This document shows positions 26,701 to 34,408 of a stretch of 63,329 nucleotides of DNA, one piece after another. Position numbers and translations under genes: made by a program. The number at the start of each line of letters is the position of its first letter. The stretch's first letter is position 1. Origin of the DNA: CAZUVM01 sp964623885 (lineage in GTDB: Bacteria > Verrucomicrobiota > Verrucomicrobiia > Limisphaerales > UBA8199); the NCBI GenBank assembly GCA_964623885.1, contig CAZUVM010000043.1, positions 1 through 63,329 on the forward strand. Reading direction: 5' to 3'. The notes beneath the pieces are model-generated. The model saw only the letters and a program-made list of their open reading frames with translations. It ran no database searches and was not told the origin of the DNA.

Positions 26701-27954
26701 TACATTGATAAACTTTTGCGCGGTCAATTCCGGGCGGTCAAGATAACCTCGGGCGAGGCCGAGTCCGCCGAGGCAAAGCTCGCCTGGCTTCCCTTCCAGG
26801 ACTGGCTGGAGGTGCTCATCGAGTAAACAGGCGCTATAGCCCAGGAGCGGGCGGCCAATGGTTACAGGTTTGTCGGGATGGCAGTCGGCAAAGGTAGCGA
26901 TGACCGTAGCTTCCGTAGGTCCATAGGTATTCACCACACGCCGGTCGGGCCGCCACCAGCGCTTCACCAGGTCTGCGGGGCAAGCTTCCCCGCCTAGGAT
27001 AAGCAGCCGGAGCGATGGGATATCGCCTTCAGTCATGGCGAGAAGCGTGGGGACACAGGACAGGACGGTTATGCCGGCGTCCGTTAGCAATCGCGATAGT
27101 GCCGGTCCGGACCTAACCATTTCGTCGGTAGCAGCCACGAGGGTCGCGCCGGCAAGGAACGCGAGCCAAATCTCTTCCACGGAAGCGTCGAATGCGATCG
27201 AGAATCCCTGGTATACCCGATCGTTTGGCTTCAGCTGAAAAATATCGGCTTCTGCACGCACGAGGTGGCAAACACTGTGGTGTTCGATTTGGACGCCTTT
27301 TGGCCGACCGGTGGTGCCGGAAGTGTAGATGATATAACAAAGGTCCGTCGAATTGATTTCGGATAAGAGCGGCTTGGTGCTCGAGAATGAGAGCAACGGG
27401 CTGGGTTGATCGTCCAGGCAGACGACCTGCGGCGGCGAAACGATGCTTTGATTTTTGCCCGAAACGCGCCCTGCCCTTTCAAAGTTGCCTGCTGGCGACA
27501 GACGTTCCGCAAACGACCGCACGGTCACGACGGCCCTCGCCTGCGAATCGCTCAGAATGAAATGAACGCGATCAATTGGATAATCAGGATCGAGAGGGAC
27601 GTACGCCGCACCGGCTTTGAGGATTCCGAGGAGCGCAATATATACCTCGACTGAACGCGGTAACCAGAGCGCTACAGCATCGCCGCGCGACACGCCGTGG
27701 TCCTGGAGAAAACGCGCAAGTTGATTGGCCCGGTCATCGACTTCACGATAGGTCAGTTGCTGTCGCGCAAAGCTTACGGCGATAGCATCCGGGTGGGCCG
27801 CAGCTTGCTGTTCGAATATCTCGTGCAGCAAAGCAGGACGGGGTTGATTCCCGTCCAGAAGAGCATCCCTTTGCGGCTCGAAAGACACTATCGAAGGATG
27901 CGTATTTCGAATGCGGACTGTCCATGCAAAAGGAACAAACAAAAGTTGGCCCAC
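23755..27954 (-). CDS. Pls/PosA-type single-module synthetase, predicted cationic amino-acid polymer synthase
   Basis: A 1399-residue membrane enzyme. Adenylation domain (about residues 40-590): A3 TSGTTGRPKGV near 213, A5 NTYGPTEAT near 341, A7 YRTGDLARW, A8 KIRGFRVELAEIE near 490. Carrier domain with LGGHSLL, serine near 630. Then membrane helices in pairs interleaved with three tandem left-handed-helix segments, each ending in a [GS]SPA motif (AGSPAREI, LGSPAVFL, QGSPARAG). This is the arrangement of epsilon-poly-lysine synthetase and its relatives, which have no thioesterase or ordinary condensation domain. Manual reading of the pocket gives DAESIGTVIK, close to lysine-type codes, so a basic amino acid is predicted. 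The start is a GTG at 27954. Confidence 0.88.
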   Translation of the reverse strand: MGQLLFVPFAWTVRIRNTHPSIVSFEPQRDALLDGNQPRPALLHEIFEQQAAAHPDAIAVSFARQQLTYREVDDRANQLARFLQDHGVSRGDAVALWLPRSVEVYIALLGILKAGAAYVPLDPDYPIDRVHFILSDSQARAVVTVRSFAERLSPAGNFERAGRVSGKNQSIVSPPQVVCLDDQPSPLLSFSSTKPLLSEINSTDLCYIIYTSGTTGRPKGVQIEHHSVCHLVRAEADIFQLKPNDRVYQGFSIAFDASVEEIWLAFLAGATLVAATDEMVRSGPALSRLLTDAGITVLSCVPTLLAMTEGDIPSLRLLILGGEACPADLVKRWWRPDRRVVNTYGPTEATVIATFADCHPDKPVTIGRPLLGYSACLLDEHLQPVLEGKPGELCLGGLGLARGYLDRPELTAQKFINVVPHEPLPGPISFQISRDFPSLEVLPSGKSPAAFGGTPGSRQTQRLYRTGDLARWTPEGELEFLGRLDGQVKIRGFRVELAEIEAVLLESPGVQAAAVALREDIPGLQQLVAYIVPPASTKPDHKTLRDVLRARLPAYMVPASFETVASLPTLPSGKVDRNSLPAPSAFPLEIERDVVIPSTEAERQLTAAWGRLFSPLPVSVTADFFLDLGGHSLLAARLVSELRRTETFARISMLDVYRNPTVRSLAAEFEKHEEPANAGVSYGSAAAAPSSHSSVSSWCHFLCGAAQAISLLFILSFFALQWLAPYLTYTVLVEEDLDYLPSILGAFASLIAFYPVMLAIPILVKWLVIGRYRPGKYPLWGLYYFRWWLVTTIEAAVPVSYLSGTPLLNIYLRLMGARIGRNVHLASDNFAIYDLLSIGDDTSINVDSNLLGYTVEDGFLKIGTISIGKNCFIGARAAMREDTTLEDDAALEDLSLLSRGLKIPAGEIWAGSPAREITAPSKPEPQPRPKPSTLRRFGFGVLHGIGLLIFPVLVVAALFPGIVAMNKLNYIDPYYWYLFLSPLVGVSFVVLLALEIAVLKWALLGKVQPGRHRLHTLYYLRKWFVAQTLDLSLDILGPLYASIYLSPWYKLLGARLGSGAEVSTASFISPDLLEIGDESFVADNVSLGAPRIRDGWMTLDRSQIGKRSFIGNSALLPPGTVIGDEVLIGCLTAPPTKPADALRVDSAWLGSPAVFLPQRQKSTAFGRETTFQPTAKLRAQRAAIEFVRVIAPATGFIVLLSLMFSVLLLLHDSYSLLQTLLFFPPLYLGCGLAAVMFTIASKWLLVGRYEPSEKPLWSTFVWRNELLNALHEHLAEPFLVGSLTGTPFVCWYFRLLGARIGRRVYMETTDLSEFDLAAIGDEAALNSDCTIQTHLFEDRVMKMSYVRIGPRCHVGAGTLVLYDTCMEEGSSLDDLSLLMKGETLPANTHWQGSPARAGS

Positions 27955-27999
27955 AGATTACGTGACTGCGTGACTCGAACCTACACCTGCTGTAGTGCA

Positions 28000-28135
28000 G
28001 GCCTCCGAGCCTGCTGTATCGCCGACTTCCAGTCGGCAGGGGGCACAAGCGCCCTAAGCGGCGTTCGCAGGTTGGAAACCTGCGATACGGCAGGGTCCTG
28101 CCGGACGGGTACCAAGGCCTGCGCTACGTAAAATT
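28000..28135. repeat. Cluster of short palindromes between the synthetase and the MFS gene
   Basis: Several adjacent inverted words occur: CGCCGACTTCCAGTCGGC, then GCAGGTTGGAAACCTGC (perfect arms GCAGGTT/AACCTGC), and CGGCAGGGTCCTGCCGG. They are separated by 15-25 nt linkers with GGCCTGCGCTACG. Similar words are common in spacers of this phylum. They lie in the divergent spacer between the synthetase and the transporter, so they could sit inside its control region. Confidence 0.6.
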
Positions 28136-28190
28136 TACCGCAGCGCCGCAGGCTTGACGGCGGGAGCTTGCCGTTGTCAGACTGCCCGCC

Positions 28191-29555
28191 ATGTCTGATG
28201 CGCTGAATTCGGAACGCGTTCAACCCGTGTCCGCCGCCGCAGCACCCACGACCTCAAATTATCGCTGGGTAATTTGCGCCCTGCTCTTCTGGGTCACGAC
28301 GGCCAACTACATCGACCGCGGGGTATTTGGCAATTTGGCGCCTGAGCTGCAGAAAGAGATCGGTTGGACGCAGGGCGAGTACTGGTACATGACGGTGGCT
28401 TTCAACGCAGCCTATGCAGTTAGTTTGTTATTGGCGGGAAGATTGATGGATGTACTGGGGCTGCGCTGGGGTTTTACGCTGGCGTGCGCTTTTTGGGGTT
28501 TGGCGTCTATGAGCCACGCGCTGGTGAGCACAGTGGCAGGCTTTTTTGTTGTGCGAATTCTGCTCGGGTTGGGTGAAGGCGGCAACTTCCCCGCGGCAAT
28601 CAAAACCACGGCGGAATGGTTTCCGAAACGCGAGCGAGCACTGGCGACCGGCATTTTCAATTGCGGGTCGAATATCGGTGGCGTGCTGGTGCCGTTCGGA
28701 TTGCCGTTCGTAGTCTCAACCTTTACCGGTATCACCCTGGGCGGACATGTGCTGGGATGGCGTGGAGCTTTTCTGGTCACTGCCATTTTCGACATTACCT
28801 GGATTGCGGCGTGGTTGCTCGTCTACCGCCGACCACAGGACCATCCTCGCGTATCTGCGGCCGAATTGGCGCTAATTAACAGCGATCCCCCGGAACCGAC
28901 TGTGAAGATCCCCTGGCGCAAGCTCTTTCCACATCGACAAGCGTGGGCTTTTGCGGTCGGAAAACTCATGACTGATTGTTTCTGGTGGTTTTACCTGGTC
29001 GGAGCGCCGTATTTTTTTGCCGACCGATTTGGCCTGAGTCTCAAATCACGAAGTTTGCCGGTGGCCATCATTTACATTATGGCCTCCGTCGGAAGCATTG
29101 CCGGTGGATGGCTTTCAGGACATTTCATGAAGATTGGATGGACGGTGAACAAAGCGAGGAAAACGACGTTTCTCATCTGCGCGGTGTGCGTGCTTCCGGT
29201 GGTATTCGCTACCGTTACCACAAATCAATGGGTTGCGGTGGGCCTGATAACCCTGGCCGCGTCCGCTCACCAGGCCTGGTCGGCAAACATTTTTAGCCTG
29301 GCGGGCGACATGTTTCCTCGCCGCATTATTGGCTCGGTAACGGGTTTTGGCGGTTTTGCCGGGTCAGTTGGCGCCATTGCTTTATTCATAATCGTCGGTC
29401 GACTGCGCGACGCGGCAATCGCTCGCGGAGAGCCAGGCAATTACTTTGTAACCTTCCTGGCGGCAAGCCTGGCGTATATCACCGCGCTGTTGATTATGCA
29501 TTTGCTGGCGCCGAAGCTCGAACCTGCAAAGATCGAAGCAAATGCGTCGAGCTGA
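28191..29555 (+). CDS. MFS transporter, hexuronate/anion:cation symporter type (ExuT-like)
   Basis: A 454-residue protein with twelve predicted transmembrane segments in two halves. The N-terminal signature is TTANYIDRGVFGNLAPEL (D-R near the first loop) and the GRLMDVLGLRWGF loop between TM2 and TM3 is the MFS motif. GLGEGGNFPAAIKTTAEWFPKRERALATGIFNCGSNIG is characteristic of the ACS/hexuronate subfamily. The substrate is probably a hexuronate such as galacturonate or glucuronate. The next gene, 42 nt downstream on the same strand, is a mannonate dehydratase-family gene, which supports that assignment. Confidence 0.9.
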   Translation: MSDALNSERVQPVSAAAAPTTSNYRWVICALLFWVTTANYIDRGVFGNLAPELQKEIGWTQGEYWYMTVAFNAAYAVSLLLAGRLMDVLGLRWGFTLACAFWGLASMSHALVSTVAGFFVVRILLGLGEGGNFPAAIKTTAEWFPKRERALATGIFNCGSNIGGVLVPFGLPFVVSTFTGITLGGHVLGWRGAFLVTAIFDITWIAAWLLVYRRPQDHPRVSAAELALINSDPPEPTVKIPWRKLFPHRQAWAFAVGKLMTDCFWWFYLVGAPYFFADRFGLSLKSRSLPVAIIYIMASVGSIAGGWLSGHFMKIGWTVNKARKTTFLICAVCVLPVVFATVTTNQWVAVGLITLAASAHQAWSANIFSLAGDMFPRRIIGSVTGFGGFAGSVGAIALFIIVGRLRDAAIARGEPGNYFVTFLAASLAYITALLIMHLLAPKLEPAKIEANASS

Positions 29556-29597
29556 GCGGTTCACTGCGGCAAAGGCAATTTTGCGGGTACTGCGCGC

Positions 29598-30686
29598 ATG
29601 AAAGTCGGCCTCGGTCTCTACCGTCACATGCTGACGCGCGAGAATTATCAGTTTGCGCGCCAGGCGGGGGCGACGCATCTGGTCATTCATTTGGTGGATT
29701 ACTTCAAGGGCGGAGCGCACCAGGACAATCAACCCACTGGCATGGAGCAGGGTTGGGGCCACGCGGGCGATCCGAACCAACTGTGGACCGTTTCCGAGCT
29801 ACAGGACATTCAACGGGCAGCCGCGCAAGAGGACCTGAGAATCGAGGCGATCGAGAATTTTGACCCCGCGCACTGGCATGATGTGCTGCTGGACGGGCCA
29901 AAAAAGCAAGCGCAACTCGAAAACGTAAAAACACTCATTCGCCACGTGGGCGAGGCCGGCATTCCGATCATCGGCTACAATTTCAGTATCGCTGGCGTTT
30001 GTGGGCGCATAACCGGGTCTTTTGCTCGAGGCGGCGCGGTATCGGTCGGCATGGAAGGTCCGCTTGAAACGCCGATGCCTAACGGAATGGTCTGGAATAT
30101 GGTCTACGACAAGAACGCGCCGGCGGGAACTTTGCCATCGGTCACGCATGATGAATTGTGGCGACGGTTCGAGGGATTTCTCGATGCGGTTCTTCCCGTA
30201 GCCGAAAGCGCCGGGGTGAAACTTGCGTTGCACCCGGACGACCCGCCGATGACGACGATGCGCGGTCAGCCGCGGCTGGTTTACCAACCACAAATGTATC
30301 AACGGGTAATCGATTTGAATCCGAGTCCAGCCAATGCGCTTGAATTCTGCCTGGGAACTCTGGCGGAAATGACGGAAGGCGATCTCTTTGGCGCAGTGGA
30401 GCAATACAGCCGCCAAGGCAAACTCGCCTACGTGCATTTCCGGAACATCACCGGAAAGGTTCCTTCATATCGGGAAACATTCGTGGATGACGGCGAGATC
30501 GACATGCTGCAGGTTTTAAGGATTCTGAAAAAGAACCAATTTGACGGCGTGTTAATTCCGGACCATACGCCGCAAATGAGCTGCGCCGCGCCCTGGCACG
30601 CCGGCATGGCCTATGCGCTGGGGTATCTGCGGGCGGCGCTGCAAAGTCTCGAGTGTGATCTCAAGCAGGAGCGAGCAACGGAGTAA
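29598..30686 (+). CDS. Mannonate dehydratase family protein (UxuA-like TIM barrel)
   Basis: A 362-residue protein with the xylose-isomerase-like barrel of mannonate dehydratases, which turn D-mannonate into 2-keto-3-deoxygluconate. Features include LIRHVGEAGIPIIGYNFS, the metal-binding ALHPDDPPM near residue 213, and YVHFRNITGK followed by ETFVDDGEIDM near 285-305. The region GYNFSIAGVCGRITGS differs from the E. coli UxuA motif, so this is a divergent subgroup and a related sugar-acid substrate is possible. It is 42 nt behind the hexuronate-type transporter, most likely one operon. Confidence 0.82.
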   Translation: MKVGLGLYRHMLTRENYQFARQAGATHLVIHLVDYFKGGAHQDNQPTGMEQGWGHAGDPNQLWTVSELQDIQRAAAQEDLRIEAIENFDPAHWHDVLLDGPKKQAQLENVKTLIRHVGEAGIPIIGYNFSIAGVCGRITGSFARGGAVSVGMEGPLETPMPNGMVWNMVYDKNAPAGTLPSVTHDELWRRFEGFLDAVLPVAESAGVKLALHPDDPPMTTMRGQPRLVYQPQMYQRVIDLNPSPANALEFCLGTLAEMTEGDLFGAVEQYSRQGKLAYVHFRNITGKVPSYRETFVDDGEIDMLQVLRILKKNQFDGVLIPDHTPQMSCAAPWHAGMAYALGYLRAALQSLECDLKQERATE

Positions 30687-30744
30687 CCAAGGAATGAGTA
30701 TTTGCCGTATCAGGACGCAAAGGTTCAGAAAGCTGAGAGAGGCA

Positions 30745-31317
30745 TCAATGTCTTTCGGCCAGTTTCTCCAAGGGGACCAATTCTGACAGTTGGCGGACCC
30801 ACCGGTCTTCGGCGCGTTTCATTTGACGTCGGCGAGCGGGCGCGCGGTCGTCAAAGCCCGAAAGGTGCAGAACGCCATGGACGAGGTAGCGGACCAGTTC
30901 GCTTTGCCAGGTTGTGCGGAATCGGCGAGCCTGGCGGAGGGCTTCATCGAGACAAATAAAGATCTCGGCATGCAAGGGGTTGGGTTGAGACTGGCCCAAT
31001 GACGGTTCGGAATAATCGAACGTAATGACATCGGTGGCACCCTTGTGCTTAACGAACATTTCGTTGAGCTGCGTGATTTCATCGGCGTCGGTGAGGCAAA
31101 TGGCGAGATCGATTTTGGCGTCCGGCCTGAGTTGGTCTACGAGAGACCGGACAATGGGCCGCAGGCGACGCAAGTTGACTGAGAAAGCATGATGCCGATT
31201 CTGAAACTGAATGGTGCGCGTGGGGCGGGGATTTCGAGAACGAGGACGAGAACGAGGACGAGAACGAGAACGAGGACGAGAACGAGGAGGAGGACGACGC
31301 GGAGGGACGCGTTTCAA
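30745..31317 (-). CDS. ybeY: Endoribonuclease YbeY with repeat-encoded basic N-terminus
   Basis: A 190-residue protein. The YbeY domain (about residues 36-180) acts in 16S rRNA 3' maturation and ribosome quality control. The zinc motif is HGVLHLSGFDD: two histidines are present, but the usual third histidine position is Asp. The start is a TTG that directly follows the phoH stop (TAATTG), with no ATG or GTG upstream of the conserved domain. Residues 5-30 are an Arg/Ser/Pro tract encoded by a 12-nt type repeat, absent from ordinary YbeY. The phoH-ybeY pairing is classical. Confidence 0.9.
   Translation of the reverse strand: MKRVPPRRPPPRSRPRSRSRPRSRPRSRNPRPTRTIQFQNRHHAFSVNLRRLRPIVRSLVDQLRPDAKIDLAICLTDADEITQLNEMFVKHKGATDVITFDYSEPSLGQSQPNPLHAEIFICLDEALRQARRFRTTWQSELVRYLVHGVLHLSGFDDRAPARRRQMKRAEDRWVRQLSELVPLEKLAERH
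31235..31300. repeat. Short tandem repeat (GAGAACGAGGAC units) inside ybeY
   Basis: About five imperfect 12-nt units of GAGAACGAGGAC lie on the plus strand, ending in GAGGAGGAGGACGAC. They encode the Arg-Ser/Pro-Arg tract of YbeY on the minus strand. Tracts of this type change length by slippage; copy number changes in multiples of 6 or 12 keep the reading frame. Confidence 0.8.
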
Positions 31318-32301
31318 TTATTCCTCCTCCTGAGAGCGGGGACCGCGCGATTTACCGCGGTGCTCTTCATAGGCGGCGATGATGCGCTGGACAAGCGCAT
31401 GGCGGACAACATCGCGGCGCGTGAATTCGATCACCGCAATGCCCTCGATGTGTTTAAGCACGCGGTGCGCTTCGAGCAATCCGGAATGTTTGTGTGGCGG
31501 CAGGTCGATTTGGGTTTCGTCGCCGGTGATGACCGCTTTGGAGTTGATGCCGAGCCGGGTCAGAAACATGAACATCTGCTCGGCGGTGGAATTCTGGGCT
31601 TCGTCGAGGATGATGAACGCATGGTTGAGAGTGCGACCGCGCATATAGGCGAGCGGCGCAATCTCAATAACACCCCGTTCCGTTGCTTTTTGGATTTCTT
31701 CCGCCGGGAGCATGTCATGCAGCGCGTCGTGCAGTGGACGCAAGTACGGCATGATTTTCTCGTAAAGATCGCCCGGCAGGAAACCGAGCGCTTCGCCGGC
31801 CTCGACGGCAGGCCGGGTCAGGATGATTCGTGAGACGCGGCCCTCGCGCAAGGCAGCGAGGGCCATGGCGACGGCGAGATAGGTTTTGCCTGTGCCCGCG
31901 GGCCCGACCCCGATAGTCACGTCGTGGTGGCGGATGGCATCGATGTACTTTTTCTGGCCGACGGTCTTGGCCGTGACGGTTGGCTTTTTGTCGGAAGTCT
32001 GAATGCGGTCGGACATGACTTCCCTAAGCATGGCAACGCCTTCCTGCTTGACGATATTGAGCGCCTGAGTGAACTCGCGCTGGCGGACTGGCGTCCCAGC
32101 CTGCAGCGATTTTTCAAGCATCAGGAATAGTTGCTTGGCGCGTTCGAGGGCGTCGGCCTCGCCTTCGAGCTTGATCCAGCCTTCACGGGAGGTGGCATGC
32201 ACGCCGAGTTGGTGTTCCAGGGCCTGAAGGTTACGCGGGTCGTTATTATAAAGCTGCTGCGCGAGGCGAGCGTTTTCGAAATGGAGAGTTTCGGCCGGCA
32301 T
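31318..32301 (-). CDS. phoH: PhoH-like P-loop ATPase
   Basis: A 327-residue PhoH-family NTPase. An N-terminal KH-like region (about residues 1-70) precedes the ATPase: Walker A GPAGTGKT at 133-140, and IILDEAQNSTAEQM with Walker B at about 233-240. RIILTRPAVEAGEALGFLPGD is the family signature. It is probably an RNA-associated helicase/NTPase. The gene is directly followed by ybeY with no gap, the standard phoH-ybeY arrangement, so the two are co-translated. C-terminal residues are acidic and basic, low complexity. Confidence 0.95.
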   Translation of the reverse strand: MPAETLHFENARLAQQLYNNDPRNLQALEHQLGVHATSREGWIKLEGEADALERAKQLFLMLEKSLQAGTPVRQREFTQALNIVKQEGVAMLREVMSDRIQTSDKKPTVTAKTVGQKKYIDAIRHHDVTIGVGPAGTGKTYLAVAMALAALREGRVSRIILTRPAVEAGEALGFLPGDLYEKIMPYLRPLHDALHDMLPAEEIQKATERGVIEIAPLAYMRGRTLNHAFIILDEAQNSTAEQMFMFLTRLGINSKAVITGDETQIDLPPHKHSGLLEAHRVLKHIEGIAVIEFTRRDVVRHALVQRIIAAYEEHRGKSRGPRSQEEE

Positions 32302-32396
32302 TTAACAGATCTTGTAACGCGTTGGGAAATGGTGGTGTTGAGCTGCAACGCGACGGGTACCAGGTTGCAGGCTCTGCTCGAGCACCCTTCCTGGCC

Positions 32397-32422
32397 GCTG
32401 CGAGCGGGGACCGCTCGCGCTC
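32397..32422. repeat. Dispersed imperfect palindrome, copy near the phoH-HIT boundary
   Basis: GCTGCGAGCGGGGACCGCTCGCGCTC is a near-palindrome with arms GAGCGG/CCGCTC. It is a relative of the 25-nt element at 6137 and 39294 but with several substitutions. It is in the spacer between the start of phoH and the end of the HIT gene. Confidence 0.5.
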
Positions 32423-32481
32423 GGCAGTATTTTCGAGTGGAGAGTTTCGGCGCGCACGGACTAAAGGAGGTTACACCACAA

Positions 32482-32970
32482 CTATTCCTGAGCGAGAGCG
32501 GCGCGCAATTGAGTGGCGAGTTCACGGAGCGCCTGTGGCACGACGGTTGTGCCGGCCAGAACCGGCATGAAGTTGGTATCGCCCTGCCAGCGTGGCACAA
32601 TGTGAATGTGCAGATGCTCGAGAATTCCAGCGCCGGCAACTTTGCCAAGGTTGATGCCGATATTGAATCCTTCCGGCTTCATCACCCTCGTCAGAGCGTT
32701 TTGGCAACGCCGAGTAAGAATCAGCAGATCGGCAAGCTCTCCATCGGTCAATCCGTTCAAATCGCGGACCTGTTTGTAGGGCACAACCATGAGATGGCCG
32801 CCGGTATAGGGGTAGGCATTGAGCAGAGCATAGCAACTGCGATCGCGTGTGATCACTAGGTTCGCTTCATCGTCATTGGACTGAGCAATCTGGCTAAAAA
32901 GGCTCTCGGCGCGGGCAGGTTTGGGCGCGAGGATATATTCGATGCGCCAGGGCGCATGAAGCGATTCCAT
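32482..32970 (-). CDS. HIT family hydrolase (nucleotide phosphatase/adenylyltransferase-like)
   Basis: A 162-residue histidine triad protein with start at the ATG at 32970; a TTG two codons upstream is possible. The active-site triad is EHLHIHIVPRW near residue 118-128, the catalytic His being the middle one. GGHLMVVPYKQV and FNIGINLGKVAGAG are the flanking nucleotide-binding loops. The closest textbook group is the actinobacterial/AP4A phosphorylase-like HIT class, acting on dinucleoside polyphosphates or aminoacyl-adenylates. Substrate not assigned. It is upstream of phoH-ybeY on the same strand, with 180 nt of space. Confidence 0.9.
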   Translation of the reverse strand: MESLHAPWRIEYILAPKPARAESLFSQIAQSNDDEANLVITRDRSCYALLNAYPYTGGHLMVVPYKQVRDLNGLTDGELADLLILTRRCQNALTRVMKPEGFNIGINLGKVAGAGILEHLHIHIVPRWQGDTNFMPVLAGTTVVPQALRELATQLRAALAQE

Positions 32971-33146
32971 GGGCAAACAGTAGTGAGGGGCGAATGGAAT
33001 GTCAAAGCTGGCTCAAAAACACTGCTTCCGATAGGGGCTCCGAGGACGGCCTTACCAAATAATCCGGATGCTATCTCACGAATCATGAGAATGGGACGCC
33101 GAGAACGGCGTCCCTACCAATTCGCCCAGAATAGCGTCCTTATCGA

Positions 33147-34406
33147 TCAGGCGGGCAGCAAAGAATGGGTTGAGCGCTGTTTTTCGATATGCGCCTGCAG
33201 GATATGAACCAGGGCTTTGACCGTGAGTTCGAGGAAAACGAAGGGCTTGGCAATGAAATCGCTGCCGCCGCTCATCATGGAGGAGGTGCGGGCCTCAAAG
33301 CCGTTGAGACCCGTCACAAAGATAACCGGCGTTTTTTGATGAGCGGGGAGGGCGCGCATCTTGGAGCAAAGCTCATGGCCATTCATGCCGGGCATATCGA
33401 TATCCAGGAAGACCAGATCGTATTTGCCACCCGAGAGCAGAGTATAGGCGGTTTGCGGATCGTCCACGGCGTTGGCCTTGAGTTTGGCGCGTTCCAGGGC
33501 CGTAAGAATGGCCCGGCGCGAGATAGGTTCGTCATCCACGACGAGGATTTTCGCGGAAGGAATCTCCTGGCGAACAATTGGCCGGCCCTGTTCGACCAAA
33601 GATGCAAGGAAATCGATAGCGCCGGCGACCGTTCGCAGAGTAGAAGCGTTAAGGCTCTTGGGATTATCGTGCAATTCCTGCAAGAGGGCCTCGAGCGCAT
33701 CGGAAACCGTGGCGATTAAATGTAGATCGGTAACGGCAGCATTACCGGCAAGGACATGAACGCGCTGTCGAATCTCATCGAGTTGCTTGAGGCGAGCATC
33801 ATCGCCGCTGGCCTTGATTAGGGCCTGAAGCAATGCTCGCAGGGAGCTGAGGGTGGCAGGAAAATTCTCAAGGAGCGACTTGCGGAGAGCGGCCGGAGAT
33901 TGGTCGGCGACCTGTGCAACGGAACCGTTTGAAAGACCATTGGCGGAAGCAGCAGGCTGTGCATGGCCCGAGCCCGAATTCGAGGATTCGACAACCGTGG
34001 CTGCTGGTTCCGGGGCGACCACACGGCCATCTGTCCCCGCCGGCCCAACAATCCCGCTAATAATATCAAGCAATTGTCTGGGAGAGCAGGTGGACTTGGA
34101 AAGGCATTTGGTGGCGCCGGCCTTCCAGGCCTGCTGCACCATATTCGTCAAATAAGTATTCGAAAAGACAACGATCGGAAGACTCTTAAACTCCGGAAGG
34201 GCTCTTACGCGCTTCATCACTTCGACACCGGAGAGCTTCGGCATCATCAAATCAAGGATGACGGCATCTGGTTTGAATTGCTGGATCATTGCCAGTCCCG
34301 CCTCGCCATCACCGGCGGTTTCGACCTTATACCCCTCCACCGACAGCTTATTGCGGTAGATATTCGCCACGATTTGGTCGTCTTCAATGATGAGGATCTT
34401 GGTCAT
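33147..34406 (-). CDS. REC-Hpt-REC phosphorelay protein
   Basis: A 419-residue protein with two receivers and a middle helical domain. REC1 (about 1-118) has DD in LIIEDDQ and acceptor Asp in VILDLMMPKLSG. The middle part (about 175-275) looks like Hpt, with a phosphorylatable His in RVHVLAGNAAV and helices typical of that four-helix domain. REC2 (about 285-405) has VVDDEPISRR and VFLDIDMPGMNG. A Pro/Ser/Ala-rich linker of about 50 residues precedes Hpt. No output domain. It lies 2 nt from the stop of the hybrid kinase, so it is probably its partner. A paralog is at 39330. Confidence 0.85.
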   Translation of the reverse strand: MTKILIIEDDQIVANIYRNKLSVEGYKVETAGDGEAGLAMIQQFKPDAVILDLMMPKLSGVEVMKRVRALPEFKSLPIVVFSNTYLTNMVQQAWKAGATKCLSKSTCSPRQLLDIISGIVGPAGTDGRVVAPEPAATVVESSNSGSGHAQPAASANGLSNGSVAQVADQSPAALRKSLLENFPATLSSLRALLQALIKASGDDARLKQLDEIRQRVHVLAGNAAVTDLHLIATVSDALEALLQELHDNPKSLNASTLRTVAGAIDFLASLVEQGRPIVRQEIPSAKILVVDDEPISRRAILTALERAKLKANAVDDPQTAYTLLSGGKYDLVFLDIDMPGMNGHELCSKMRALPAHQKTPVIFVTGLNGFEARTSSMMSGGSDFIAKPFVFLELTVKALVHILQAHIEKQRSTHSLLPA

Positions 34407-34408
34407 GG

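Noticed and set aside
28000..28135. Possible CRISPR-like or riboswitch element in the palindrome cluster
   Set aside because: The repeats are short, non-identical and inverted rather than direct and evenly spaced, and no riboswitch motif is recognised.
31189..31833. Plus-strand ORF antisense to phoH and ybeY with an Arg/Thr repeat
   Set aside because: It exists only because of the 12-nt repeat and the coding strand of phoH-ybeY; no family is seen.
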